A stretch of DNA of 64,000 nucleotides from Loripinus fragilis (lineage: Eukaryota > Mollusca > Bivalvia > Lucinida > Lucinidae), in the NCBI GenBank assembly GCA_964019695.1, contig OZ026514.1, positions 97,664,345 through 97,728,344 on the forward strand, read 5' to 3'. A program made the position numbers and the translations under genes. This document shows, piece by piece, positions 29,759 through 40,267 of this stretch. The notes beneath the pieces were generated by a model, which worked only from the letters and a program-made list of their open reading frames with translations, was not told where the DNA came from and did not search any database. The first letter of the stretch is position 1. Each line of letters starts with the position of its first letter.

Positions 29759-32315
29759 CAGCAAAGCAACTTCAAAAACAGACATTGCTGACACTTTAGG
29801 AGAAACTTTTTGTCACAATTCATCATCATTCAAATACTCTGAATCCTTCAGAAAGATTAAAACCGAACAAGAAAAAGTTAAATTGAATTTTAAATCACAA
29901 AATAATGAAATTTATAACAAAGATTTTAATTTAGATGAATTAGTTGAAGCTATTCAACTATCACATGACTCAGCCACGGGTCCTGATGAGATCCACTATC
30001 AAATGCTTAAACATCTCCCAGAGAATTCTCTTGAAGCCCTTTTGAATATATTTAATTACATTTGGACTACTGGTAAATTTCCAGAAGATTGGACCTTAGC
30101 AACCATAATCCCAATTCCCAAACCTGGGAAAGATCCTGCGGAACCTAATAATTATAGACCTATAGCTTTAACAAGTTGTCTATGTAAAACACTTGAAAGA
30201 ATGATAAATAAAAGACTTACTTGGTTTTTAGAATCCAATAATCATATATCGCGGTTCCAGTCTGGTTTCAGATCTGACCGCAGTACAACTGATAATTTAG
30301 TTAGATTGGAAACCTTCATACGTGATGCCTTTATTAAAAAGGAACATGTAGTTGCTGTGTTTTTTGATTTGGAAAAAGCTTATGATACCACTTGGAGATA
30401 TGGCATTTTAAAAGATATCCACAAACTAGGATTAAGAGGTAGACTTCCTATATTCATTGAAAACTTCCTTGCAGACCGCACCATGCAAGTCCGAGTTGGC
30501 TCCTCTCTGTCTGACTATTATGACCAGGAGCAAGGTGTACCTCAAGGGGGAGTTCTATCTACAACACTTTTTAGCATTAAAATTAATGATATTGTGAAAC
30601 GTTTAGGTAATCTTACTGATTGCTCATTATATGTTGATGACTTCTGTATCTGTTATCGCTCAAAAAGCATGGCGACGATTGAACGCCAACTGCAACAAAA
30701 TTTAAATAAGATTGAAAATTGGGCAACAAGCAATGGTTTTAAGTTTTCCAAATCAAAAACACAGTGTGTACATTTCTGTCAGTTGCGCAAGCAACATGAT
30801 GATCCAGTTTTACATTTATATGGATCACCTATTCCAGTTGTTGAGGAATCTAAATTCCTTGGCATTTTATTTGATAGAAAACTCAGTTTTATACCCCGTA
30901 TTAAATATCTCAAAGCTAAATGTTTAAAAGCATTGAATCTTTTAAAAGTGCTCTCCCATACGTCTTGGGGTGCAGACCGAACTACACTTCTCAAGCTTTA
31001 TCGGTCTCTAGTCCGGTCAAAATTAGACTATGGCTGTATTATATATGGCTCTGCACGAAAATCATATCTTCAAATGCTTGATCCTATACATAACCAAGGA
31101 CTTAGATTAGCTTTAGGGGCTTTTAGAACTTCTCCTGTTGCTAGTCTCTATGTGGAAGCAGATGAACCATCACTATACTCACGAAGAGAGAAACTCTCTT
31201 TGCAATATGCTATAAGACTTGCTGCTAACCCATCAAATCCTGCTCATGAAGTTACATTCCCACCAAATTATGTTGATTTATATGAACAAAAACCTAAAGC
31301 TATTAAATCATTTGGCATCAGAATTTCACCACTCTTAGAATCTACAAACATCAAACCACAAAATATTGAAAAACATTTTACACCAAATATTCCAGCTTGG
31401 TGTATGAAACCACCTGAAATTCTTTTTGATTTACATTCTGGGAAAAAATCTGAATCAAATCCACATATATTAAAAGATGATTTCAGAAAAATGCAAAGTC
31501 GTTATAAGAATTACCAACAAATTTATACTGATGGGTCAAAGGAAGACTCAAAGGTTGGTTGTGCTGTTATATCAGACAACCATAGTAATATGCAACGTAT
31601 ACCTGACGATTCATCAATTTTCACTGCTGAAGCCAAAGCAATTGATCTAGCTTTAGATTTCATTAGCACTTGTGATGCTAACAATAAATTTATTATATTT
31701 TCTGACTCGCTTTCTGTATTGAAAGCAATGAACCATACCAGTTCAAAGAATCCACAGATTCAGAAACTTTTAGAAAAATGTCATGAGCTTTTAGCTTATA
31801 AGGAAATTGTTCTCTGTTGGATTCCTAGTCATATAGGTATCCAAGGGAATGAGATGGTAGATAAGCAAGCAAAAACATCGCTTTCATTAGAACCAACTTC
31901 TTTTAAGATTCCATTTTCTAATTTTAAGCCATCTATCAATAAGTATATCTTGGAAGAATGGCAAACTTCATGGAACAACAGCATTGGTAATAAACTTCTT
32001 GACATAAAACCAACTATCGGTGAACAACAATCAGTTGTTCGAAACATTAGAAAAGAAGAAGTCGTTTTGGCTCGACTCCGTTTAGGTCATACAAGAGTCA
32101 CACATTCATACTTACTACTAGGTGAAGAGCAACCACACTGTGTTGGTTGCGATGCACCATTCACTGTACGTCACTTTCTTTTGGATTGTGGCGATTTTGC
32201 ACAAGTAAGAAATAATTGTTTCCATGTTGATAACATGAAACAGTTATTTCAAGATATACTTATTGATAGTATTATGACTTTTTTAAGACAAATAAATCTT
32301 TTTAACAAAATCTAA
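29745..32315 (+). CDS. LINE-I ORF2 part 2: reverse transcriptase and RNase H
   Basis: This frame of 856 codons carries the enzyme that copies the element's RNA at the nicked target. RT blocks: YRPIALTSCLCKTLERM (about 137-153), SGFRSDRSTTDNL (173-185), FFDLEKAYDTTW (206-217, catalytic Asp 208), QGVPQGG (263-269), CSLYVDDF (293-300, catalytic Asp pair 298-299) and FLGILFD (371-377). RNase H 1: Asp596 in YTDGSK, Glu629, Asp654 in FSDS, His696 and Asp706, all present. A CCHC knuckle C799-X2-C802-X7-H810-X4-C815 is near the end. It lies +1 relative to the endonuclease frame. The decayed copy reads through this joint in one frame, which points to a 2-nt loss near 29,717 here. Confidence 0.95.
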   Translation: MVGTDSKATSKTDIADTLGETFCHNSSSFKYSESFRKIKTEQEKVKLNFKSQNNEIYNKDFNLDELVEAIQLSHDSATGPDEIHYQMLKHLPENSLEALLNIFNYIWTTGKFPEDWTLATIIPIPKPGKDPAEPNNYRPIALTSCLCKTLERMINKRLTWFLESNNHISRFQSGFRSDRSTTDNLVRLETFIRDAFIKKEHVVAVFFDLEKAYDTTWRYGILKDIHKLGLRGRLPIFIENFLADRTMQVRVGSSLSDYYDQEQGVPQGGVLSTTLFSIKINDIVKRLGNLTDCSLYVDDFCICYRSKSMATIERQLQQNLNKIENWATSNGFKFSKSKTQCVHFCQLRKQHDDPVLHLYGSPIPVVEESKFLGILFDRKLSFIPRIKYLKAKCLKALNLLKVLSHTSWGADRTTLLKLYRSLVRSKLDYGCIIYGSARKSYLQMLDPIHNQGLRLALGAFRTSPVASLYVEADEPSLYSRREKLSLQYAIRLAANPSNPAHEVTFPPNYVDLYEQKPKAIKSFGIRISPLLESTNIKPQNIEKHFTPNIPAWCMKPPEILFDLHSGKKSESNPHILKDDFRKMQSRYKNYQQIYTDGSKEDSKVGCAVISDNHSNMQRIPDDSSIFTAEAKAIDLALDFISTCDANNKFIIFSDSLSVLKAMNHTSSKNPQIQKLLEKCHELLAYKEIVLCWIPSHIGIQGNEMVDKQAKTSLSLEPTSFKIPFSNFKPSINKYILEEWQTSWNNSIGNKLLDIKPTIGEQQSVVRNIRKEEVVLARLRLGHTRVTHSYLLLGEEQPHCVGCDAPFTVRHFLLDCGDFAQVRNNCFHVDNMKQLFQDILIDSIMTFLRQINLFNKI

Positions 32316-32668
32316 TAAGTATTTAACAAAATCTAATAAGTATTTTTAAAATCATGTTTTGTTTTACATTTGTATCAGACCATAATACAGACTAGTTAAA
32401 GTTATATTTTGTTCAGTCAAAGAACATGTACAGTTATCTGAATAGCTCTTTGAAACTGTCAGATATTGTACGTGGTCTCTTCTGTCAACAACTATATTAT
32501 AACTTATTTTCATTATACAAACTCATCATCATCATTTCTTTTATTTTATCATACAAATTTTTACTATTTCCATTCACATCATGTTTAGTTTAATACCGCT
32601 TGACGCTAATGACCCACAAGGGTTGATGCGTCGTTAAGCACCAAACAAACAAACAAACAAACAAACAA
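32316..32668 (+). other. LINE-I 3' UTR, stem-loop and (CAAA)n tail
   Basis: It begins with a small local duplication (AACAAAATCTAATAAGTATT twice). The ATC-rich block ACTCATCATCATC and the terminal stem-loop GACGCTAATGACCC..GGGTTGATGCGTC follow, then GTTAAGCACC and seven or so CAAA repeats. The 3' end is presumably what the RT recognises. Confidence 0.8.
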
Positions 32669-32696
32669 ATAATGATTGTTCACACGTTGACGATGT

Positions 32697-32924
32697 GTAC
32701 TTCGTTGTGGGATTCTTAAATTGTTTTATGTTTTGTCGTGCGTTACTTTCTGTCTATTCTAGTTTTTTCAATCATCTTGATGGGGAAGAGAGAGCTGGTT
32801 GCTTTGCTTAGTTTGTCTTCCTGGTGTCTCTTTCTTGTTGTATGGCTCTTCCTCGCGGTGCCATGGGTTTGTCTGCAGTTTTAGATTTGGTATTTTCTAA
32901 TCATAATCACTATTTTCGGTAGCT
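32697..32924 (+). mobile_element. solo PLE-A 3' tail, plus strand
   Basis: It matches 42,740-42,962 (ATCATCTTGATGGGGAAGAG, TTTGCTTAGTTTGTCTTCC, GTTTGTCTGCAGTTT) and ends near ATCACTATTTTC. It is more diverged than the copy at 13,496. Confidence 0.8.
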
Positions 32925-32939
32925 TTGTGTCAATGGTCC

Positions 32940-33175
32940 TGGTTCATGGAATCGACTCTGGTGAACATTCAAGTGAACCTTCTTAGAGAAAGTTTTGCCA
33001 CATGACGTACATAAATGTTAATTGGCACTATGTTTGGCAATTTGGTGTGAGGTTAGTGCATCTTCATTTGTGAAATATTGGGTTCACTGGAATGTGTTTT
33101 GATACGTGTCGTTTCAAGTGTGGTTTTGTTGAGTAACTTGCATCACATAGTCCACATGTATATTGCTCACCAACA
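32940..33175 (-). pseudogene. C2H2 zinc-finger relic
   Basis: The reverse strand encodes a canonical C2H2 finger, YTCGLCDASYSTKPHLKRH followed by VSKH (about 33,175-33,105). In a shifted frame it has a finger lacking its cysteines (FTNEDALTSHQIAKH). After a stop comes a third finger, LCTSCGKTFSKKVHLNVHQ with a final H (about 33,020-32,955), and then a stop near 32,925. Either the last exon of a host zinc-finger gene or part of a mobile element has decayed here. The frameshift and stop show it is no longer functional. Confidence 0.6.
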
Positions 33176-33179
33176 TCTC

Positions 33180-34135
33180 GGCAAGAAACATCCAATAGGC
33201 TCTCATTACTAGAGTCGCCAAAAAAGATTACCTCTTTGATGCTTACCGCTACTTAATATCCTCTGTTGTTTTGTCCACTTAAAATGTCACTGTAGCAAAC
33301 AATGTGGACCCAGAGCAGGCTGCTCTAAAGGAGCAGTCTGATCATGGTCAACACTGCTTGTCTGTATGCCGAAATTAGTCCTTTTTGTCGTGTAGATACC
33401 ATGTACGTTTTATTTAGAACAACATTTACACGTCACAAACATAAAGAAGTTAGTCCTTGCCATCAGCATTTGCATGCAGCAAACTATTTCAGCAGGCGAT
33501 ATAATATTATTCAAATGCGGTTTTATTTTCGTAGCAGGTGAAGGTAAATGTTAGTTTTGATGGTCTCGATCAGCCTGTGTATGCACAGTCTGATCGAGTT
33601 ACGCTTTTCGCGAGAGATTAATGGTATACTGAAAGGTGAAAAAAGACTAACACTTTCACTGATATTAGCATGTGGTGTCTGCATATGTGATAGGTACATT
33701 TATTTCAAGACACAATCCTGTCAGTATTAGGCAAAAACTGCCTCTTTAAGTCGTCTGGTTTCGTCTTTTCTGTCCGTTAATGAGCAGTAGACATTTCCAA
33801 GTAGTGACCTTCGGTGTACTCTTCTGTAAATAATAGTGCTGCTCCCTGACATTCAGTCAATTATTGTTGATCTGAATGTAAGACTTGTGATGGAGAATGT
33901 GTAAGCGAAATGTCACGTGCACTCATCAATTTACCGATAGAACTGGAAATACATTGCTTTATTCTAATGGTACCAAGAGGGGGAGGGGGAAGCCTGCTAG
34001 GTATAGTATTCTGTAGTACATTATATTTTAGTGTTATGGTCAATTCTTTTCTTAGATTTAAATTGGTCTGGGTTTTTTTTCTGAAATTAAAGTGCACGAT
34101 ACAAGGACTATTTTCTCTTTGTTAAAGATATAGTA
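33180..34135. other. no gene recognised
   Basis: Short frames only. Two small inverted blocks of the type CTCGATCAG..CTGATCGAG near 33,567-33,598 suggest foldback debris. Confidence 0.35.
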
Positions 34136-34139
34136 AATG

Positions 34140-34350
34140 ACTCGACAAAAGTACGCAATTGAAAAAAAATTGTTTTCTTATTTCGATACCAAAACATATG
34201 TTGTGGATACTCAAAAGAACCGTCTCAATGAAACATTTTTAGCACCTGTAGGTACTCAAAAGAACCGTGTCAATGAGGCAGTTCTTTTGAGCACCCAAGA
34301 CAAATGTTAAAATCAATTGATCAGAAAATATTCATAATTTTACTCTCAGA
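34140..34350. repeat. interspersed repeat with small hairpin, copy 1
   Basis: ACCAAAACATATGTTGTGG and AGAAAATATTCA..TTTTAC are shared with 63,440-63,600. Internally ACTCAAAAGAACCGT is repeated directly (34,209 and 34,256) and forms a hairpin with the inverted AGTTCTTTTGAGCAC (34,279). Confidence 0.7.
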
Positions 34351-34508
34351 AGTATTTTTCAGGACATACGGCCATATAGCGTAAATATATCACATCTTGC
34401 AGAATATGACATCATTTTCTTACAACAAGGAGTTGTACAAATGACCTAACTAATAAGTCGCACATAGAATCAACATCATAGGCAATGTACGATGTACAGT
34501 AAAATATG

Positions 34509-34815
34509 TTCTTAAAAGGGTATCCTTTGGAAGCAAAGACTGCACCAAAGAACTGAAACTAGAGTGTGCAGAGATCCTGGGCCAGACTAGCTAGTTTCTG
34601 CCATTTAGGCGCCATCAGTGACCTTCTTATAGTTTCAAAGTTCTGCAATGAAATATATGATCCCAAAGGACAAGAAAATAAAATCTACACTATAATGAAG
34701 GGTAGGGAGACGTTCTGCCGCCGCCACACAGTCCCAGGCACCAGATGTAGTGAAGTCAAAAATGTTCTTAAAAGGGTACCCTTTGGAAGTAAAGACTGCA
34801 CCAAAGAACTGAAAA
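34509..34815. repeat. 55-bp direct repeat 253 bp apart
   Basis: GTTCTTAAAAGGGTATCC..GCACCAAAGAACTGAAA occurs at 34,509-34,560 and 34,763-34,814 with few differences. The segment between them lies within a 101-codon open frame (34,566-34,871) that has no recognisable motif. Confidence 0.8.
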
Positions 34816-34842
34816 CTCTGTGTAAAACGGCCACTCTCAAAA

Positions 34843-34998
34843 ATGGGTTTTCAAAACCAATTATCGTTTAATGCAGGTCAAAAGTATAGCAGAATGCTCC
34901 AAGCAATATTTTCGACTTTCATCAAGCTACCATTTGTCATTAAGACCCTTGCTTTGGTCTATTTTTGAGTAGCCGTTTTACACCGGTTTTACTGTAGC
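34843..34998. mobile_element. foldback element, family G, partial copy
   Basis: It matches 56,065-56,262 (GCTTAATGCAGGTCAAAA versus GTTTAATGCAGGTCAAAA; TTTTTGAGTAGCCG; GGTTTTACTGTAG end). The left terminal repeat is missing. It has lost the inner hairpin present in the fuller copy. Confidence 0.75.
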
Positions 34999-35173
34999 TT
35001 TCTACGCGAGATAATTGCCATTTTAGAAAGGTTAACAAGAGCTACATTACAAAAGTAGGTCTAAACACGTAACACCCACATACGCTTGGCTCACAAAGAA
35101 AGCGCAAAGGTAGGAATGCCACCTAAAGAAGAATTGTTGGCCTGTGTAGAAGAAGCTTAACTACGTTTGACTG

Positions 35174-35240
35174 GGCAAGTGAGGTACTTAATTGTATCGA
35201 TTCCTGATCTTTGCCTTCTCCCTTACTTCCATCTTATACA
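35174..35240 (+). mobile_element. PLE-B tail scrap
   Basis: About 60 bp (ATTGTATCGATTCCTGATCT, then TTTGCC..CCTTACTT) match the PLE-B terminus. This is the shortest PLE-B insertion in the window. Confidence 0.7.
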
Positions 35241-35309
35241 AATCTGTATTAATTCACTTGCGTAAAGACTTTCACTCAAACACACACACACATGCTGTTA
35301 TGGCAGATT

Positions 35310-35730
35310 TTCATTTTCGCTCAATATCTTGAGAACTAATCGAAAAAATAGAATTAAACCAAATTTTGTATAATGCATGTATATTGACCAGATCTACGTG
35401 TCATTTTTCTCAAATTTATAACTTAGTTATTGCCCTTGATTGATGTCAGAATTTGTTTCCACTCAATATCTTTAGAGCAAATGAACAGACTTCGAACAAA
35501 CTTCGTATATGCTTTGATATGTACAAGATCTAGGTTGCGTTGTTACCTGTCACTTTTCTCAAATTTGTAAATGGAGTTATTGGCCTTGATGGATATCAGA
35601 ATTTCGTTAATATCTGGAGATGGATATATTTCACCAAATTTTATATATGCATTTAAATTGGCAATATCTAGGTTGGGATCGTTACCTGTCATTTTATTGG
35701 CCTTGATAGATATTTTTACAACATGAAAAG
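35310..35730. repeat. three diverged tandem units, ~140 bp
   Basis: CAATATCTTGAGAACTAA-like, TTTTCTCAAATTTATAA-like and GTTATTGCCCTTGATTGAT-like blocks recur in this order near 35,322, 35,463 and 35,605. It is an old array. Confidence 0.75.
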
Positions 35731-35971
35731 CGCTGCAGCGGGGTTATATTCAGGTTCTCTTACAATTCTAGTTTCCATGAACTGAAAACAGAATTCTCAC
35801 GACGTAGCTGAAAATGTCACCGATGTTAGACAGAAGCGCATTGTGATTAATGTATTGTTTTATGACAATCTAAGTGCATGAAATGCTTGCTATACGAGAC
35901 GACGGTCAGCACTTCCAGATTTCTCGCGAGACTCAGTGAACTCAGCCTTGTCATAAAAATTGATATTATTC

Positions 35972-36167
35972 TCACACGGGATAGGTGGCAATCAAAATTA
36001 TTACTCTCGACGAATGAAGATAAAAATCGTTAGAAACAGAGTTTTTGATTGCAATTTTGTCGCCCTGTGGGGCGACAAAATGGCAATCAAAACATTGTTT
36101 CTAGCTATTTTTGATCCGCGTTCGTCGATTGTTAAGAGCGTGTTCGATTGCCGCCTCTCTGGTGTGA
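35972..36167. mobile_element. large foldback, ~96-bp arms
   Basis: The left arm starts TCACACGGGATAGGTGGC (35,972) and the right arm ends CCTCTCTGGTGTGA (36,167). The dyad lies at about 36,069 in CGCCCTGTGGGGCG. Arms are about 85% complementary along their whole length (for example GGCAATCAAAA against TTTTGATTGCC). A 77-codon open frame across it is a by-product. Confidence 0.85.
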
Positions 36168-36324
36168 TTCTTCTGTCTGGGCCATATGAATAACCAGCAG
36201 TATTTGATATTCTAGCTTTTCTAGCAAACTTTCAACTCTATACATAGTTTGTTTCTGAACCGTGATTATTTAAAGCTGTACACCCATGTAAATTGTACAA
36301 AATATAAAACCTGTGCAGCTTTAA

Positions 36325-36420
36325 TTCGCTTGTTCGCCTGTACATGCAGATAATTCGCGAGCTTTAGCGAGTGGATTATCTTAATACGCACAGGTGGACA
36401 AACATGGTGTAACTATTTTA
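36325..36420. mobile_element. foldback, family E, copy 2
   Basis: GATAATTCGCGAGCTTTAGC..GAGTGGATTATC forms the core, with outer arms GCCTGT and ACAGGTGG. It is related to 55,793-55,892 in opposite orientation. Confidence 0.75.
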
Positions 36421-36728
36421 TACCACCTACATCAGTGTAGACCTCACACATCACGAGATACATTGTATCTCATGCTTAAGTTGGTAAGGATGGTATAAGT
36501 GGCTTTGTCTCGAAGGGACAGCAACAGATACATACAGGATCCCTACAGGATGCCGAACGCACGAGAACCACACAAACCGCATACCAACGCACAAATTACG
36601 GTCTCCCACCGGACATCTTTAGCATGGTATCCCTTGGCCTCAGTTCGAATTTTTGAACATTCCAAAACTTGCCAACGGATTAGACCGAGAAAAACAGATG
36701 TCACCTGACAGATATGGTTACTTGTAGG
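36421..36728. other. no feature recognised
   Basis: A short frame (36,499-36,708) is rich in Arg and His but matches nothing I know. Confidence 0.35.
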
Positions 36729-36736
36729 CTTTCATC

Positions 36737-37432
36737 AGCGCAGTTCATTAAGATAATTTCCCATTATAAAAAGATTGGCTATAACATTAATGTATTGCAA
36801 CAGACTGCATTCTTGGTGGTCAACCCAATCACGGTTGGCAACATTGCTTTCCTCTTTAATAGCATGCCGCTGGGTCGAACTTCAGACTCTATGATGGTTC
36901 CGACTTAAAGACTTACCTATTGAAGAGATGGTAGGGGCCTGATGCTTTGGCTGTTTGTCAGGCCCACCGGGTATACCTGTTGGATTTCTTTTGCTCCGGT
37001 ATTCAGTTTTATTTACTGTTGAATCCTTATCTTTGCTTTATCTCCTTGTTATATCTTGATCTGTATGTTTTAGGAGATGATGCAGTTAAGTTAGAGGTCT
37101 TTCATGCAAACCAAATATCTATGTGTTTTGATCCACATCTGAATTAAGGGTGAGGTTGGCGCCGTTAAACTGGTTTAAGCCCTCCAGTAAAATATTTTAC
37201 TGACCGTTCCAAGGCGGTACTTCTTTTGTGGATCATTTATGTTTTTTTCTGTATTGTTTTTGCTATGCCTTTGTGCGCGTCTGTTTATAAGTGCTTTGTG
37301 GTCACCTCCTGGGAAAGGGCTGACTGTGTGGCTCTCGTTTGTGGTGTCAACTGTGAGTTTGTCACTTTCCCATTGGTATCCTAAGTCAGGTGTGTTACTT
37401 GATTGTATCGATTCATGATCTTTGCACCCTTA
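36737..37432 (+). mobile_element. PLE-B, 5'-truncated
   Basis: It starts within the RT C-terminus (SAQFIKIISHYKKIGYNINV, stop at 36,908), then the full 3' region with both palindromes (37,167 and 37,187), and ends at TTTGCACCCTTAC. CTTTCATC at 36,729-36,736 and 37,433-37,440 is a likely 8-bp target duplication. Confidence 0.85.
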
Positions 37433-37440
37433 CTTTCATC

Positions 37441-38025
37441 CTGCAACCTGGAGTGTAAAAAGTACACCTGTCGATAATACTCGCAAGAGGGTCTGGCAGT
37501 ATATAGAGAAAGAAAGGAACGCATTCACCGCATCCGTCACAGAAAATAAAGGCATGCTAACAGACCGAGAATTTTACTGTCCGCTAGTGCTATCGGGTAA
37601 GGTGTGACAGACACTTAACGGATAGGGGACCGGTGAACTGCATCCTTGATAAAGCCTTCAATACTCCCATTTTTAAAAGCACAAATATGGAAGTAGCTGA
37701 AGATTTATAGCGAAACTAAGACATCTAACTCGTTTTGTTACAAATAGCTACACATACATTTTAAGGACCCTTTACCGCTGTGTGATGATTAATCAAGTGG
37801 GTTGGTCCAAAAAATTTTTAGATGTGGCTACAAAGATATTTAATTCCATTATACTTGGCATAGTGAAAATGTGCCATGGAGTATAAATTGATCTTTAAGA
37901 CCCACACCAAATATATAGCCATTCGTAAGCCACAACTTGGAATGAATGAAGACACTCTCACGTCAATTTATCAATCATTATTTTCAGTGATTTACAATTG
38001 CTTGCAAAACTATTAGAGAAACCAT
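37441..38025. other. no gene recognised
   Basis: A frame ending at 37,607 (RKRVWQYIEKERNAFTASV) has protein-like composition and might be an exon relic. The rest is AT-rich without features. Confidence 0.3.
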
Positions 38026-38029
38026 GTGC

Positions 38030-38270
38030 GGATCCAGAGAGTTTTTCAGAGTGGGTCCAACTTTGACTAAATTTTTTTTTTTGGTTGATGTGGGGAGAGA
38101 GGATTTAAATGCCACTATAAGCCATCATCGGCCCGCCAGCCAAACGCCATTTAAATGGAGTTTCTCAGGCGGGCAGATGATGGCCCAACATTGAATGCAG
38201 CTGGCTTGGTATCTTTGTAATTTTACATGGGATCCGGACCAGTATTGCTAAGAAATCCTATATTTTTGTA
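38030..38270. mobile_element. foldback element, family A, copy 2
   Basis: The central palindrome at 38,121-38,184 (GCCATCATCGGCC arm, centre ATTTAAAT) has outer ends TGCGGATCCAGAGAG and GGGATCCGGACC. Compared with copies at 19,676 and 50,334, the palindrome has mismatches (GGAGTTTCTC instead of GGCGTTTCGC). Confidence 0.85.
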
Positions 38271-38715
38271 ATCAAGCACCAATTATTCAAGTAAGCCGGT
38301 CCATACGCATCATCTCCCATGAACCTTCACTGCAAGAGAAGAGGGACGTGGGCGAAGAGTGACAAAATCTTACATGTATGCAATAAGAACCACAATCTAA
38401 TGTGATCGACCATCTTTCGAGATATTGAATGAAACATCAGACCACAGCGTGGTCAGAAAAGGCGTCTGTCGCTGTCACAATAGAGGCTCGAGGGAATAAA
38501 CACACACATACAGGCAAGATAAGTATGTCTCATTTAATGACTTAACTGACAGCGTTAGAGAATCGGAGAGGACAGTTGGACTCTGAAGGGCACCATCCAC
38601 GCAATAGCGATTCTCATTATCCTTCTGTACACTCATTTTGTTGATTTTGTCATTTCATGTCTCTTATATTATATGCGTTAACTTTAATCTAGTGCAAAGA
38701 GTTGGCTAGTAATAT
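38271..38715. other. no feature recognised
   Basis: Nothing recognisable on either strand. Confidence 0.35.
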
Positions 38716-38719
38716 AAGA

Positions 38720-39150
38720 ATATATGAGTGTGAGGATGGGATCGAAAAATTCGTCCCGATGATCATGGTTTGTCATCACAAGGCATGCCTCGTGATGACA
38801 AATGGTAGCCCCGAGAGACGGATTTTTAAACCCCAACCTCATATTAAAACAGCAATTTCATATTAGAAACGCTCCCCATAAATTCTGAATATGCTGAGAT
38901 GCGACATGACATGATGACGATGTTACTTTAACATGAGTATGACGTCACTGAACGACCATGCACGTGAGTTCCAATACATCCAATGTACAACCTTCACGTG
39001 ACAACCTGGGTAAGATAACATGAGTAAGATAAGCTTTTTTTGCACACCTGATTTGGATATACACAAGCCTAGGGATGCCAAACGGTGATCCTCAGGAGGG
39101 ATTTTTTTTTATCTCGCACTCATGATTGATTTTTATTTTCTATCCTAGGG
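38720..39150. mobile_element. foldback-type element, family H, unbroken copy
   Basis: The left section is a hairpin (GTTTGTCATCAC..GTGATGACAAA, 38,767-38,803, nested in GAGGATGGGAT..CCAACCTC). The right section has ATGATGACG, ACTTTAACATG, ACGTGAGTTCCAATACA and GTAAGATAACATG. The same two sections occur at 43,445-43,567 and 45,598-45,830, there pushed apart by a 2-kb insertion. Confidence 0.7.
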
Positions 39151-39174
39151 TTAAATCTCAGATGTCCTTATCCG

Positions 39175-39462
39175 TTGTGCAAGAAAGTTGTTTCTGAAGT
39201 TTTGTGTTCAACAATCACCCCACTGAGAAATTCTTTAATTGCTCGAATTCTTATTTTCATGTGTATATCTTTGTTTGTCTGTGTCATTTTCCGGCCATAC
39301 GCAATGTTTTCAACGCCTTTTCCCATAAAGATGAGTTACCTTGAAGACAAATGTGATGATTCTGCATTCTATACAGAAAATGAATGTCATAATTACTTTG
39401 CTAAAAACTTCTCAGACTCAAAGAGAAACCTTGATATCTTAATAAGATGCACACAAGCGTAA
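39175..39462 (+). CDS. small putative membrane protein, unidentified
   Basis: A 95-codon frame has one strongly hydrophobic stretch (about residues 21-45, RILIFMCISLFVCVIF) followed by an acidic, Asn/Tyr-rich tail. It could be an exon of a host gene or chance. There is no homologue that I recognise, no obvious promoter, and no support beyond composition. Confidence 0.2.
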   Translation: MCKKVVSEVLCSTITPLRNSLIARILIFMCISLFVCVIFRPYAMFSTPFPIKMSYLEDKCDDSAFYTENECHNYFAKNFSDSKRNLDILIRCTQA

Positions 39463-40265
39463 AATTTTTGACATTTAAACGATTTTGTTCTCTTGAAGAC
39501 ATTAGCAGTATTAATTGCTTTGATACAAGTACAAAAGAGTAATGCAATCCAGCGGGGCCGTTCATAAACTGAAGGCCAAAGTTGGTCAGCATCGTTCACC
39601 TGCATAAAATTGATCATGACATGATATATACATTATAATAGTAACTTGATCTCGCGTAATGTATCACATCTTCATGTCTCGGGTGATCAGATGGTATGGC
39701 CCCGTCCATAAGACATGGTACTGCACGCCAGATAAAGTTACTATAATACTGATATGTTTATTATGTACCATTTTATGCCCTCTACTTTGAAAAAGTTGAA
39801 AGGGCATATTGTTTTGGGCTGGTCTGTGTATCCCTCCGTCCGTCCTTTCAAAAAAAACAAAAAAAAAACAAAACAAACGTAGGTTTTAATGGGTTCCTCA
39901 TAAAAAAATAGCTAACCTATATGTTTAGTCTTAATTATCTCCCTTTATAGAGCTATGCCCTTTTGGAAGGGTCATAATGAAATTTTATAACCAAGATATC
40001 TAAAAATTATATTATAGCTAGGAGATTCAAACTTGTTCAGTTGATCGAAGATAATAAGTGGATAAACTGGTAAAGCTTTTATATTATTACTCCAGTTATT
40101 GTTCTTTGTAAATTCGGTCATTGAAAGGTTGTACTCCTTATATCTTAAAATTTATTATATATAGAAGCTTCAAACTTAGATGACCATTGTCTTAACTTAT
40201 GGACAAACAGTCTGTTGGGGCACAGTGTTTCATAAACACGATTTCAGGTTTCTGTTTTTTTTTTC
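39463..40265. other. no gene; repeat-like debris
   Basis: A segment with TCCCTCCGTCCGTCC (39,828) and A/C-rich CAAAACAAA runs resembles the edge of a common bivalve-type interspersed repeat. No coding sequence was seen. Confidence 0.35.
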
Positions 40266-40267
40266 TC

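Larger units (their letters stand above)
26635..32668 (+). mobile_element. LINE-I, essentially full length
   Basis: A 6.03-kb non-LTR retrotransposon is bounded by the 15-bp target duplication ATAATGATTGTTCAC at 26,620-26,634 and 32,669-32,683. It has a 571-bp 5' UTR, ORF1, ORF2 (endonuclease, RT, RNase H), a 3' UTR and a (CAAA)n tail. RNase H plus the CCHC knuckle place it in the I superfamily (I, Nimb, Ingi and relatives). A frame break between endonuclease and RT makes this copy defective. The other LINE-I copies in the window are truncated relatives. Confidence 0.95.

Noticed and set aside
29733..29760. TTTAAAC near the end of the endonuclease frame as a programmed -1 frameshift site
   Set aside because: The heptamer is not in the required phase, the needed shift is +1, and the decayed copy shows a simple 2-nt difference just upstream that explains the break.
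35960..36193. 77-codon gene
   Set aside because: It spans a perfect-type palindrome; the open frame results from the foldback.
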